A stretch of 64,000 nt of DNA from Leucobacter weissii (GTDB taxonomy: Bacteria; Actinomycetota; Actinomycetes; Actinomycetales; Microbacteriaceae). The stretch is taken from positions 226,376 through 290,375 of the forward strand of contig NZ_JAGDYM010000003.1 in the NCBI RefSeq assembly GCF_017565745.1. Direction: 5' to 3'. The notes under the pieces are model-generated. The model worked only from the letters and a program-made list of their open reading frames with translations. It was not told where the DNA came from and did not search any database. Shown in pieces: positions 27,647-36,736 of the stretch (its first letter is position 1; each line of letters starts with the position of its first letter). The position numbers were made by a program, and so were the translations under genes.

Positions 27647-28674
27647 CAGGCGCTGACCGATCGGCCCGCCGAGCCGAGCTGCTGGGCGGCCTCGACCACG
27701 CGGGCCGCCATGCCGCGCTCGGCGGCCTTGCCCCACGCTCGCGGGTCGTACTGCTTCTTGTTGCCGACCTCGCCGTCGATCTTCAGCACCCCGTCGTAGT
27801 TCTTCAGGATGAAGTCGGCAGCGGGGCGGGTGAAGGCGTACTGGGTGTCCGTGTCGATGTTCATCTTGATCACGCCGTTCGACACCGCCTCGGCGATCTC
27901 CTCGGCAGAGGATCCCGAGCCGCCGTGGAACACCAGGTCGAGCGGCTTCGCCCCGGTGCCGTATTTCGCGGCGAGCCCCTCCTGGATCTCCGCGAGCAGT
28001 TCGGGTCGCAGCGTCACCCCGCCCGGCTTGTAGACGCCGTGGACGTTGCCGAAGGTCAGTGCGGTGAGGTAGCGGCCCTGCTCGCCCAGTCCGAGGGCCT
28101 CGACCGTGGCCACCGCATCCTCGAGCGTCGTGTAGAGCTGGTCGTTGATCTCGTGGGTGATCCCGTCCTCCTCGCCGCCGACGACGCCGATCTCGACCTC
28201 GAGCACGATCCCGGCCCGCGACATCCGGGGGAGCAGCTCCCGGGCGATCTCGAGGTTCTCCCCCAGCGGGATCGCCGACCCGTCCCACATGTGCGACTGG
28301 AAGTAGGGCCGCCCGCCGGAGGCGACCCGCTCCTCGCTGGCGGCGAGCAACGGCAGCACGAAGGTCTCGAGATGGTCCTTCGGGCAATGATCGGTGTGCA
28401 GCGCGACGGTGACGTCGTAGGCCTTCGCCACCTCCTCGGCGTACTTGGCGAAGGCGATCGCCCCGCCGGCGCGATTCTTCACCGCCTGACCGGCGAAGTA
28501 GTCGGCGCCGCCGAAGCTCACCTGGACGATGCCGTCGCTGCCGGCTTCGGCGAGCCCCTGCAGCGCCGCGTTCAGCGTCTGCGAGCTCGAGACATTGATG
28601 GCGGGGAAGGCGAAACCCCCGGACTTGGCGGCGTCGAGCATGGAGGCGTACTGTTCGGGAGAGGCGAGAGGCAT
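27646..28674 (-). CDS. fba: fructose-bisphosphate aldolase class II
   Basis: Zinc aldolase cleaving fructose 1,6-bisphosphate to DHAP and glyceraldehyde 3-phosphate in glycolysis and gluconeogenesis. The 342-aa protein shows zinc ligands in LHTDHCPKDHL, the EVEIGVVGGEEDG segment, the second metal site GNVHGVYKPG, and the phosphate loop HGGSGSS plus NIDTDTQ. Length matches the class II type A family. ATG at 28674 has GGAG just upstream (AAGGAGTTCCGATG on the minus strand). It is divergent from glpX with 153 nt between, pairing glycolytic and gluconeogenic FBP enzymes. Confidence 0.96.
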   Translation of the reverse strand: MPLASPEQYASMLDAAKSGGFAFPAINVSSSQTLNAALQGLAEAGSDGIVQVSFGGADYFAGQAVKNRAGGAIAFAKYAEEVAKAYDVTVALHTDHCPKDHLETFVLPLLAASEERVASGGRPYFQSHMWDGSAIPLGENLEIARELLPRMSRAGIVLEVEIGVVGGEEDGITHEINDQLYTTLEDAVATVEALGLGEQGRYLTALTFGNVHGVYKPGGVTLRPELLAEIQEGLAAKYGTGAKPLDLVFHGGSGSSAEEIAEAVSNGVIKMNIDTDTQYAFTRPAADFILKNYDGVLKIDGEVGNKKQYDPRAWGKAAERGMAARVVEAAQQLGSAGRSVSA

Positions 28675-28763
28675 CGGAACTCCTTGGGAGGGGGCGTCGG
28701 CTGGGCGCTTCAATTCTACGAGCATTGGCTCCGCGGGCGCTGAGGTTCCGCGACCCGGGGCGG

Positions 28764-28769
28764 TAGTCT
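28764..28769 (+). promoter_or_regulatory. candidate glpX -10 element
   Basis: TAGTCT about 58 nt upstream of the glpX ATG; the predicted mRNA would have a leader of about 50 nt. No -35 hexamer stands out. Confidence 0.4.
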
Positions 28770-28827
28770 GGTGTGACGGGCCGCGCGCCGCGCGCGGGAA
28801 GCCCCGCACGACAGAAAAGACCGCAGC

Positions 28828-29811
28828 ATGACCGAACAGACCACGCTGGGCGAATGGCAGCCCGATCGGAACCTCGCGATGGAGCTCGTGCGCGCCACCG
28901 AGGCGGCGGCGATCCGGGCGACGCCCTGGGTCGGGAGGGGCGACAAGAACGCCGCCGACGGGGCCGCGGTCGACGCGATGCGCCGCTTCCTCTCCACCGT
29001 CAGCATGCGCGGCACGGTCGTGATCGGCGAGGGCGAGAAGGACGACGCCCCGTGGCTCTACAACGGCGAGGAGGTGGGCAACGGCGAGGGCGCCGAGTGC
29101 GACGTGGCCGTCGACCCGATCGACGGCACGCGACTGACCGCGGAGGGGCGCATGGGCGCGCTCTCGGTGATCGCGGTCGCGGATCGCGGAAGCATGTACG
29201 ATCCCTCCGCCGTGTTCTACATGGACAAGCTGGTCTGCGGTCCCGAGGGCGTCGGCGTCGTCGACATGGATCGGCCGATCGGCGAGAACATCCGCGCGCT
29301 CGCCCGCGCGAAGGACGTCGAGGTCAGCGACATCCGCGTCGCCGTGCTCGACCGGCCGCGCCACGAGCAGCTGATCGCCGATATCCGCGAGGCGGGGGCG
29401 GGCACCCGCCTCATCATGGACGGCGACGTCGCCGGCGGCGTCAACGCCGCGCAGTGGGACTCGAGGATCGACCTGTGCGTCGGGATCGGCGGCACCCCGG
29501 AGGGCATCATCACGGCCTGCGCGGTGAAGGCGCTCGGCGGAGTGATCCAGGGGCGGCTCTGGCCGAAGGACGACGAGGAGCGCGAGCGCGCCCTCGACGC
29601 GGGGCACGATCTCGATCGCGTGCTCCACGCGGACGACCTGGTCGCGAGCGACAACACCTACTTCGTCGCGACCGGCATCACCTCGGCCGACTTCCTCGAC
29701 GGCGTGCAGCGGCGCGGTCCGTTCCTGCGGACCGAGAGCGTCGTGATGCGCTCCTACTCGGGCACCATCCGGAGGGTCATCACCGACCAGCGCCCCAACC
29801 GCTGGTACTGA
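28828..29811 (+). CDS. glpX: fructose-1,6-bisphosphatase class II
   Basis: Gluconeogenic phosphatase hydrolysing fructose 1,6-bisphosphate to fructose 6-phosphate. The 327-aa protein has the GlpX metal-binding motifs [18 protein letters not shown] and [20 protein letters not shown], the [12 protein letters not shown] segment and [20 protein letters not shown]. Actinobacteria generally lack class I FBPase and use GlpX alone. It is divergent from fba. The ATG at 28828 has weak AGAAAAGA upstream. Confidence 0.96.
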   Translation: MTEQTTLGEWQPDRNLAMELVRATEAAAIRATPWVGRGDKNAADGAAVDAMRRFLSTVSMRGTVVIGEGEKDDAPWLYNGEEVGNGEGAECDVAVDPIDGTRLTAEGRMGALSVIAVADRGSMYDPSAVFYMDKLVCGPEGVGVVDMDRPIGENIRALARAKDVEVSDIRVAVLDRPRHEQLIADIREAGAGTRLIMDGDVAGGVNAAQWDSRIDLCVGIGGTPEGIITACAVKALGGVIQGRLWPKDDEERERALDAGHDLDRVLHADDLVASDNTYFVATGITSADFLDGVQRRGPFLRTESVVMRSYSGTIRRVITDQRPNRWY

Positions 29812-29829
29812 TCCGGGCCTCGACGGGCC

Positions 29830-30414
29830 CTACAGCTCGAGCGGGATCGCCTTCAGCTGCTGGATCCTGAGGCCGATCGTCTTCGCGAGCGCGGGCAGAT
29901 CCTCAGCCCCGTGCCGGCGGGCGGCGTCAGAGACGATCGCGGCGCAGGCCTCGGCGTCGGCGAGCGCCTCGTGGTGGGCGAAGGCGCCGAAGCCGGCGGC
30001 CTCGGCCGCGAGGGGCAGCCGGTGCGAGGGGATGTCGTAGGTCTTGCGCGACACCTGCACGCTGCACAGGTAGCGCAGCTTCGGGGTCGGCGTGATCGTG
30101 GCGGCGCAGGCGGCGCGGATCACGCCCATGTCGAAGCCGGCGTTGTGCGCGACGGCGATGTCGTCGCCGATGAAGTCGCGCAGGGCGTCCAGCTGGCCGC
30201 CCCAGTCCTCGGCCTCCTCCACCATCTCCGGCGTGATCCCGTGGATCTTGATGTTGAAGGGCAGGAACTCGGCGTGCTCGGCGGGCGGGCGGATCAGCCA
30301 GCTCGCGCGCGCGACGGCGCGCCCGTCGCGGACCCGGACCAGGCCCACCGCGCAGGCCGAGGCGGCGTTGCTGTTGGCGGTCTCGAAATCGATCGCGGTG
30401 AAATCCACGGGCAT
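29830..30414 (-). CDS. DnaQ-like (DEDDh) 3'-5' exonuclease
   Basis: Epsilon-type exonuclease of 194 aa. The ExoI motif FTAIDFETANSN, ExoII motif AVAHNAGFDMGVI and ExoIII motif HHEALADAEACA supply the four acidic residues and the general-base His of the DEDDh group. It lacks DNA polymerase, BRCT or helicase extensions, so it is a stand-alone DNA- or RNA-trimming exonuclease, probably a proofreading or repair accessory. ATG at 30414 is where similarity begins. It converges on glpX (18 nt between the stop codons). Confidence 0.88.
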   Translation of the reverse strand: MPVDFTAIDFETANSNAASACAVGLVRVRDGRAVARASWLIRPPAEHAEFLPFNIKIHGITPEMVEEAEDWGGQLDALRDFIGDDIAVAHNAGFDMGVIRAACAATITPTPKLRYLCSVQVSRKTYDIPSHRLPLAAEAAGFGAFAHHEALADAEACAAIVSDAARRHGAEDLPALAKTIGLRIQQLKAIPLEL

Positions 30415-30647
30415 CCCTCTACTCTGGCACAGACCTCCCACACCATCGCTCTGTTCCCTCCCGCTCCCCCTCTCGCTCCTCCGTTCCGCTCCCCGATCCC
30501 CGCGAAAGGACCCGAACCGCCCTTTCAGCCTCCCCCAAAGGGCAAGAAGAGACCGATCGCGCCGGCCTCCCGCCCCCGGCCGCGCGGCGGGCGGCCCGTC
30601 GCGTCCGCGACCCGGGCGCAACCGCGCGGGAGGGACACCGACCCCGG

Positions 30648-30653
30648 TAGACT
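30648..30653 (+). promoter_or_regulatory. -10 element of ychF (leaderless)
   Basis: TAGACT lies 8 nt before the GTG at 30662. The preceding 30415-30647 stretch is pyrimidine-rich and holds no recognisable gene or further signal. Confidence 0.6.
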
Positions 30654-30661
30654 CGTCACCC

Positions 30662-31735
30662 GTGGCTCTAACAATCGGAATCGTAGGTCTGCCCAACGTC
30701 GGCAAGTCCACCCTCTTCAACGCGCTCACCCGCAACGACGCGCTCGCGGCGAACTACCCGTTCGCGACCATCGAGCCGAACGTGGGCGTGGTGAACCTGC
30801 CCGACCCGCGCCTGGAGAGACTGGCACAGATCTTCGGCAGCGAGCGGATCCTGCCCGCCCCCGTCAGCTTCGTCGACATCGCGGGCATCGTGCGCGGCGC
30901 GAGCGAGGGCGAAGGGCTCGGCAACCAGTTCCTCGCCAACATCCGCGAGGCCGATGCCATCGCGCAGGTGGTGCGCGGCTTCAGCGATCCCGACGTCGTG
31001 CACGTCGACGGGGCCGTGAACCCCGCGGGCGACATGGAGACGATCAACACCGAGCTCATCCTCGCCGACCTGCAGACGCTCGAGAAGGCGCTCGTGCGCT
31101 ATGAGAAGGAGCTGAAGTCGAAGAAGATCGACTCGGCCGTGGTCGATGCGGCACGGGCCGCCGTCGACGCGCTGAACGCGGGGACGCCGCTCTCGCAGAC
31201 GGGGATCGACCTCGAACCGATCCGCGAGCTCGGGCTGCTGACCGCGAAGCCCTTCCTCTACGTGTTCAACGTGGACGAGGGGGTGCTGCAGGATCCTGCC
31301 CGCCTGGACGAGCTGGCGGCGCTCGTCGCGCCGGCCAAGGCGATCTTCCTCGACGCGAAGCTCGAGAGCGAGCTCGTGGAGCTCGACGACGAGGATGCCG
31401 CGGAGCTGCTGGCCTCGATCGGCCAGGAGGAGAGCGGCCTGGATCAGCTGGCGCGCGTGGGCTTCGAGACCCTCGGGCTGCAGACCTATCTCACGGCCGG
31501 GCCCAAGGAGGCGCGGGCCTGGACGATTCCGCGCGGCGCGACGGCGCCGCAGGCCGCCGGCGTGATCCACACCGATTTCGAGAAGGGCTTCATCAAGGGC
31601 GAGATCATCTCCTTCGACGATCTGGTCGAGGCGGGGTCGGTCGCCGAGGCCCGCTCGAAGGGCAAGGCCCGCATGGAGGGTAAGGACTACGTGATGCAGG
31701 ACGGCGACGTCTGCGAGTGGCGCTTCAACGTGTAG
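30662..31735 (+). CDS. ychF: redox-regulated ATPase/GTPase YchF (OLA1 family)
   Basis: Universally conserved ribosome-associated P-loop NTPase of 357 aa that prefers ATP. G1 GLPNVGKSTLFNAL, G2/G3 around YPFATIEPNVG and FVDIAGIVRGASEGEGLGN, the NMxE-like motif replaced as in the family by YVFNVDEG, and the C-terminal TGS-like domain with RAWTIPRGATAPQAAGVIHTDFE and YVMQDGDVCEWRFNV are all present. The GTG start is directly preceded by a -10 box. Function is in translation quality control and stress; the gene stands alone. Confidence 0.96.
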   Translation: MALTIGIVGLPNVGKSTLFNALTRNDALAANYPFATIEPNVGVVNLPDPRLERLAQIFGSERILPAPVSFVDIAGIVRGASEGEGLGNQFLANIREADAIAQVVRGFSDPDVVHVDGAVNPAGDMETINTELILADLQTLEKALVRYEKELKSKKIDSAVVDAARAAVDALNAGTPLSQTGIDLEPIRELGLLTAKPFLYVFNVDEGVLQDPARLDELAALVAPAKAIFLDAKLESELVELDDEDAAELLASIGQEESGLDQLARVGFETLGLQTYLTAGPKEARAWTIPRGATAPQAAGVIHTDFEKGFIKGEIISFDDLVEAGSVAEARSKGKARMEGKDYVMQDGDVCEWRFNV

Positions 31736-31810
31736 CACCGGCGGTGGCGAGCGGGGCGGCCTCCGGCCGGTGGCGAATCCGGGAGCACGGTCCTGCTCGG
31801 ACGGGGCGGG

Positions 31811-31816
31811 TAGGCT
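31811..31816 (+). promoter_or_regulatory. -10 element for a leaderless start at 31823
   Basis: TAGGCT lies 6 nt before a GTG at 31823, the same geometry as for ispH, ychF and galU. It marks that GTG as a real start although the frame closes after about 40 codons. Confidence 0.5.
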
Positions 31817-31822
31817 TGTGCC

Positions 31823-32184
<362 letters not shown>

Positions 32185-32192
<8 letters not shown>

Positions 32193-32601
32193 GTGCCTCT
32201 TCAGCCAGGCGACCTGGTCGATCACCAGGACCGTGCAGCGCCGCGACTGGAGGCGCGAGGTGCGGAGGGGCGTCTTCCCCTGCGGCGTCCGGGTGCTCTC
32301 GGGCCGTCAGACCGGTTTCGCCACCCGTGAGTGGCGCACCGGCATGTGGCGGATCGATCCGAAGCTCCTGACCTTCGAAGGCGCGAGCGCCGGGGAGCGG
32401 CCGCTGAGCTTCGAGACGGCGGAGATCGACGTGCTCGAGCTCGTCCCCGGCTCTCGCCGTGACGCGAAGTCGGCGGAGGAGCTCGGTCTCTACGAGGCGA
32501 CCGTGGTCCGGCGGATCCGCACCGAGACCGCCGAACTCGAGTGGTCGACGCCCGCCATGTTCGCCGCGGCGGCGATCCGCGCCCTGCACGCACGCGCGTG
32601 A
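32185..32601 (+). CDS. hypothetical protein
   Basis: A 138-aa open frame from ATG 32185 overlapping the previous frame by 8 nt. Codon use is coding-like (nearly all third positions G or C), and tryptophans and cysteines fall in structured-looking contexts (RRGVFPCGVRVLSG, REWRTGMWRIDPKLLTFEG). No family was recognised. Its overlap with the frameshifted gene raises the possibility that it is the C-terminal half of one longer gene. The opposite-strand frame here is a shadow. Confidence 0.45.
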
Positions 32602-32734
32602 GGTCGACGCCTCCGGAAGAGTCGCACGGGACCGACTCGCCGCGGGTGGTCCTCGCGGAGACCGCCGCGTAGGCTCGCTAGGCAGGGCGCATCCTCGTCA
32701 CCGCCCGTCCCCGCACCAGTCAAGGAGCACCGTC

Positions 32735-34138
32735 ATGACCCCAGCCTCCCCGCAGCGCGCGGAGAACGAGCCGCCCGCCGAGATCGATCTCAACCCGGTC
32801 TTCGTGCGGCCGGGCGAGGCCAGTCAGCTCCCCAGGTTCGTGATGCCCGAGCGGCAGATGTCGCCGAGCACCGCGTATCAGATCGTCCACGACGAGGCGA
32901 TGCTCGACGGCAACTCGCGGCTGAACCTCGCGACGTTCGTGTCCACGTGGATGGACGACGAGGCGCAGCGCCTCTACGCGGAGACCGCCGACAAGAACAT
33001 GATCGACAAGGACGAGTATCCGGCTACCGCCGAGATCGAGGAGCGCTGCTGGCGGATACTCGCGGATCTCTGGCACGTCCCCGATCCGGGGAACACCATC
33101 GGCACCTCCACGATCGGGTCGTCCGAGGCGTGCATGCTGGGCGGGCTCGCGCTCAAGCGGCTGTGGCAGGAGAGGCGCTCGGCCGAGGGGGCGCCGACCG
33201 GCACGCCCAATCTGGTGATGTCCGCCGGCGTGCAGGTCGTCTGGGAGAAGTTCTGCAACTACTGGGATGTCGAGCCGAGGTACGTGCCGGTGACGCTCGA
33301 TCGCCTGGTGCTCGACGGGCACGGGCTCGAGCAGTACGTCGACGAGAACACCATCGGCGTCGTGGCGATCCTCGGTCAGACGTACACCGGCCTGTACGAC
33401 CCGGTGAAGCAGATCTCGGAGGAACTGGACGGGATCCAGCAGCGCACCGGGCTCGACATCAGGATCCATGTCGACGGCGCCTCCGGCGCCATGGTGGCCC
33501 CGTTCTGCCAGCCGGAGCTCGAGTGGGATTTCGGCGTGGCGCGGGTGAACTCCATCAGCACCTCGGGCCACAAGTACGGCCTCGTCTATCCGGGCGTGGG
33601 GTGGGTCGTCTGGCGCGACCGCGAGGCGCTCCCCGAGAGCCTGATCTTCCACGTCAGCTATCTCGGCGGCGACATGCCGACGCTGGCCCTGAACTTCTCG
33701 CGGCCCGGGGCCCAGGTCCTGCTGCAGTACTACCAGTTCCTGCGGCTGGGGCGCGAGGGCTACGGCCTGGTGCAGCGGAACTCCCTCGAGGTGGCGCAGT
33801 TCCTCTCCTCGGCGATCGCAGGGCTGGGGCCCTTCGAGCTCATCAGCAGGGGAGACACCATCCCCGTGTTCGCCTGGAGGCTGAAGCCCGGGCACACGCG
33901 GAACTGGGAGCTGTACGACCTCGCCGACCGACTGCGCATGCGCGGCTGGCTCGTTCCCGCGTATCCGATGCCGGAGAGCATCACCGATCTCGTGGTGCAG
34001 CGCATCGTCGTGCGCGCCGGACTGAGCCGGGACCTCGCGGGGCAGCTGCTCGGCGTCATCGAGGAGGAGGTCGCCTTCCTCGATTCGCTCGATGCGCCGC
34101 TGCCGCGGGCTGCGCGAGGCGCCGGCTTCGCGCACTGA
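32735..34138 (+). CDS. gad: glutamate decarboxylase
   Basis: PLP enzyme converting L-glutamate to GABA and CO2 with proton consumption. The 467-aa protein has the family's conserved NPVFVRPGEAS start, IGTSTIGSSEACMLGGLA, HVDGASGAMVAPF and SISTSGHKYGLVYPGVGW with the PLP lysine at Lys280. Length is normal. ATG at 32735 follows AAGGAG. Bacterial Gad usually works with a glutamate/GABA antiporter (gadC), but none is encoded in this window. The hut cluster 5 kb away would supply glutamate from histidine; a functional link is only inferred. Confidence 0.95.
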   Translation: MTPASPQRAENEPPAEIDLNPVFVRPGEASQLPRFVMPERQMSPSTAYQIVHDEAMLDGNSRLNLATFVSTWMDDEAQRLYAETADKNMIDKDEYPATAEIEERCWRILADLWHVPDPGNTIGTSTIGSSEACMLGGLALKRLWQERRSAEGAPTGTPNLVMSAGVQVVWEKFCNYWDVEPRYVPVTLDRLVLDGHGLEQYVDENTIGVVAILGQTYTGLYDPVKQISEELDGIQQRTGLDIRIHVDGASGAMVAPFCQPELEWDFGVARVNSISTSGHKYGLVYPGVGWVVWRDREALPESLIFHVSYLGGDMPTLALNFSRPGAQVLLQYYQFLRLGREGYGLVQRNSLEVAQFLSSAIAGLGPFELISRGDTIPVFAWRLKPGHTRNWELYDLADRLRMRGWLVPAYPMPESITDLVVQRIVVRAGLSRDLAGQLLGVIEEEVAFLDSLDAPLPRAARGAGFAH

Positions 34139-34260
34139 GGAGAACCCGGGGCCGGGATCCCGAACGGGGCTGTCGCCCTCGACGACGCTGCGTCATACTG
34201 GAGCTGTCGTGGTCGCAGCGCCGCCGACGCCTCGAATCCTCAGCGCAGAAGGAGCCTCGC

Positions 34261-34680
34261 ATGCCGTCAACACTCGCCACCTACTTCGCGTTCCCCGGCA
34301 ACACCGCGGAGGTGCTGGAGCACTGGCATTCCGTCCTCGGAGGGGAACTCGAGATCGTCCGCTACTCGGACATGCCGCTCGAGGGACTGCCCTTCGAACC
34401 GGACCCGAACGCCGTGGCACACGCGACGCTCAAACTGCCCGCCGGCGAGATCGCCGGCAGCGATGTCGTTGACGACAAGGAGTACCCCCTCAGGGACACC
34501 GCGTACTCCCTGCTCTACACCGCCGAGACCCCGGACGAGGCGCGCGAGCTGTTCCAGGGGCTGCTCGACGGGGGAGGGACCGTGGGGATGCCGCTCGAGA
34601 TCGCGCCCTGGGGCGATCTCTACGGGCAGGTCTTCGACCGCTTCGGCGTCATGTGGGCATTCTCCTACGAGAATGCGTGA
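34261..34680 (+). CDS. VOC/PhnB-like glyoxalase-fold protein
   Basis: A 139-aa vicinal-oxygen-chelate fold protein of the PhnB/3-demethylubiquinone-9 methyltransferase-like group. YFAFPGNTAEVLEHWHSVLGGE opens with the usual betaalphabeta element and WGDLYGQVFDRFGVMWAFSY closes it with the PhnB-type G-D-x-x-G-x-x-x-D-x-F-G-V pattern. ATG at 34261 with AGAAGGAG upstream. The metal ligands of true glyoxalase I are not obvious; the reaction is unknown. Confidence 0.85.
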   Translation: MPSTLATYFAFPGNTAEVLEHWHSVLGGELEIVRYSDMPLEGLPFEPDPNAVAHATLKLPAGEIAGSDVVDDKEYPLRDTAYSLLYTAETPDEARELFQGLLDGGGTVGMPLEIAPWGDLYGQVFDRFGVMWAFSYENA

Positions 34681-34773
34681 TCTCTGACTATTCCCTGGTA
34701 CGCATCGACCGTGTAACCTGTAGCTGAAGTTGAGGCTTTGTGCAGGGCTCGGTGATGCGGAGGGGGAGACCTG

Positions 34774-35571
34774 GTGAAGCGAGTGCTCGGCTTGGCCGTC
34801 ACCACGATGCTGGTGCTGGCGTGTGGATCGTCGGCGGTGTTCGACGGCCCCGCTCCGGCCAGTGCGGCCTCCGCCGCCCTCGTCCGGAAATCCGCTTCGA
34901 AGGCGGATATCGCCCAGGTGCGCGCCGACATCCTGAAGCTCACCAACAAGCGTCGCTCCGACGCGAAGCTGAAACCGCTGAAGGCCAGCAAGAAGGTTCA
35001 GACGGTGGCGCAGAACTGGTCGGCGGTGCAGGCCCGCAAGAAGAAGATGCACCACAACCCGAACGGCTCGAAGCAGATCCCCAAGGGCTGGCGGAAGTAC
35101 GGCGAGAACGTCGCCGCCGGTCATGCCTCCGCGCGCTCGGTCGTCTCCGCCTGGCACGGCTCGGAGGGTCACCGCAAGAACATGCTGGGGGATTTCACGC
35201 ATATCGGGGTCGGGCTCGCCTACTCCGAGGACGGCGTCCCGTATTACACGCAGGTGTTCGGGAAGTACCCCAAAGGGGTGCCGGGGGAGCGGTCGCGTGC
35301 GAAGTTCAAGAAGACGTCCAGGCCGAAGATCTCGGGCGTCAGGAAGACGGGCAGGGTCCTGACGGCCAAGCGCGGGACCTGGAAGCCCGGCGGCGCCAAG
35401 TTCAGCTATCGATGGCTGCGGAACGGCAAGAATATCGCGGGCGCGACGAAGGCGAAGTACCGTCTCACCTCCGCGGACAAGAACAAGAGGATCCGAGTCA
35501 AGGTCACCGGCAAGAAGTCGGGGGTCAAGACGACCTCGAGAACCTCGACGGCGACCGCGAGGATCAGGTGA
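34774..35571 (+). CDS. secreted CAP/SCP-domain protein with basic C-terminal domain
   Basis: A 265-aa exported protein. The N-terminus MKRVLGLAVTTMLVLACGSS reads either as a signal peptide or as a lipoprotein signal (LVLAC). The CAP (CAP/SCP/PR1) domain spans about residues 50-165, with YGENVAAGHASARSVVSAWH and GSEGHRKNMLGDFTHIGVG carrying the histidines and glutamates of the CAP cavity. The last 90 residues are a lysine-rich beta domain with the W-x-P-G-G-A-x-F-S-Y-x-W-L-R-N-G pattern found repeatedly in actinobacterial surface proteins. GTG at 34774 has GGAGGGGGAG upstream. Function of bacterial CAP proteins is largely unknown. Confidence 0.88.
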   Translation: MKRVLGLAVTTMLVLACGSSAVFDGPAPASAASAALVRKSASKADIAQVRADILKLTNKRRSDAKLKPLKASKKVQTVAQNWSAVQARKKKMHHNPNGSKQIPKGWRKYGENVAAGHASARSVVSAWHGSEGHRKNMLGDFTHIGVGLAYSEDGVPYYTQVFGKYPKGVPGERSRAKFKKTSRPKISGVRKTGRVLTAKRGTWKPGGAKFSYRWLRNGKNIAGATKAKYRLTSADKNKRIRVKVTGKKSGVKTTSRTSTATARIR

Positions 35572-35584
35572 CGGAGGAGGCGGC

Positions 35585-35794
35585 ATGACCGAGCCGGTGA
35601 AGGGGCCGAGATCGTATTTCCCCGCGATCGAGGCGAAGTACGGGCGGACCATCGACGAGTGGATCGCCGAGTTGCGACCGCTCGCGGGAGAGAAGCACAT
35701 GGAGCAGGTCGCCCATCTCAAGGAGCTCGGCATGGGCCACGGGCACGCGAACGCCCTCGTCCACGTGTTCCGGTCCGAGCGCGATGGGGCCTGA
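35585..35794 (+). CDS. DUF4287 small protein
   Basis: A 69-aa protein matching the DUF4287 pattern: an N-terminal SYFPAIEAKYGRTIDEWIAEL helix, then KHMEQVAHLKELGMGHGHAN, seen in small cytosolic proteins of unknown function. ATG at 35585 has GGAGGAGG upstream. It overlaps the next gene by 11 nt and sits 13 nt after the CAP gene, so the three may be cotranscribed. Confidence 0.85.
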   Translation: MTEPVKGPRSYFPAIEAKYGRTIDEWIAELRPLAGEKHMEQVAHLKELGMGHGHANALVHVFRSERDGA

Positions 35795-36719
35795 GGTCCA
35801 GCCTCCCGTCGCTCTGGCAGACGGCGGCATCGAGACGGCGCTCATCGACCGGCTCGGTCAGGAGCTGCCCGAGTTCGCCGCCTTCGCGCTGCTCGACACC
35901 GCGCCGGGGCGGCTGGCCCTGCGCGAGTACTACCTTCCCTTTCTGGAGATCGCGGCCCGCGAGAGGCGCCCGATCGTCCTCGATACGCCGACCTGGCGAG
36001 CCAACCCGGACTGGGTGCGCCGGCTCGGCTACGCCCCCGGTCGCGTCGAGAGCGCCAACCGGGAGGCGGTTCGGCTGCTGCAGGACCTGATCGTCGAACG
36101 CGGGATCGTTTCCGACTCCGTCGTCAATGGCTGCGTCGGGCCGCGCTACGACGACTTCGACGCCGCGCAGCGGGCCGACCCCGCCGCGTGGCAGGCGTAC
36201 CACAGCCGGCAGATCTCGGCCCTCGCCGAGGCCGGGGCGGACCGGATCACCTCGGTGACGACGCTGGACGCCGCCGAGGGGATCGGGGTCGTCCGCGCCG
36301 CCGTCGAGCACGGCCTCCCCGCGGCGGTCTCCTTCACCGTGGATGCGGACGGCAGACTGGCGGACGGCACGGAGCTCATCGACGGCATCGCCGCCGTCGA
36401 TGAGGCGACGGACGGCGCCGCACTCGGGTTCCTGGTCAACTGCGCGCACGCCGTCGAGGTGCGGACCGCCGCGACGGAGGGCTCGGACGCCCGCCGAGCC
36501 GCGAACCTCCTGGCCCGGATCATCGGCCTGCGATTGAACGCGGCCCGGCGCGGCGACGACGGACCGGGAGATCCTCCCGGCGAGTTCGCCCGCCGCGTGG
36601 TCGCATTGACCGGGCAGCTGCCGTCCGTGCGGCTGCTGGGCGGCTGCTGCGGCACCGATGCGCCGCACATCGCGGCGCTCGCGCGTGAGCTGGCGGCCGA
36701 GGAGACCTCCGAGCGCTGA
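35784..36719 (+). CDS. homocysteine S-methyltransferase family protein
   Basis: A 311-aa TIM-barrel protein of the cobalamin-independent MmuM/BHMT-like group, transferring a methyl group from S-methylmethionine or a betaine to homocysteine. Catalytic zinc ligands are visible as the single Cys in FLVNCAHA and the paired Cys in LLGGCCGTDAPHI. The N-terminal ADGGIETALIDR is the equivalent of the usual DGGMGTxL. The methyl donor cannot be told. ATG at 35784 overlaps the DUF4287 gene. Confidence 0.9.
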   Translation: MGPEVQPPVALADGGIETALIDRLGQELPEFAAFALLDTAPGRLALREYYLPFLEIAARERRPIVLDTPTWRANPDWVRRLGYAPGRVESANREAVRLLQDLIVERGIVSDSVVNGCVGPRYDDFDAAQRADPAAWQAYHSRQISALAEAGADRITSVTTLDAAEGIGVVRAAVEHGLPAAVSFTVDADGRLADGTELIDGIAAVDEATDGAALGFLVNCAHAVEVRTAATEGSDARRAANLLARIIGLRLNAARRGDDGPGDPPGEFARRVVALTGQLPSVRLLGGCCGTDAPHIAALARELAAEETSER

Positions 36720-36724
36720 GAATG

Positions 36725-36730
36725 TAGTCT
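36725..36730 (+). promoter_or_regulatory. -10 element of the 36737 gene (leaderless)
   Basis: TAGTCT ends 6 nt before the ATG at 36737 and no ribosome-binding site is present, indicating a leaderless mRNA. Confidence 0.6.
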
Positions 36731-36736
36731 GTCAGG

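Noticed and set aside
34147..34163. A third HutR-like palindrome after gad (GCCGGGATCCCGAA)
   Set aside because: Only 12 of 14 positions match and GGATCC is frequent here; position is 3' of a gene rather than at a promoter.
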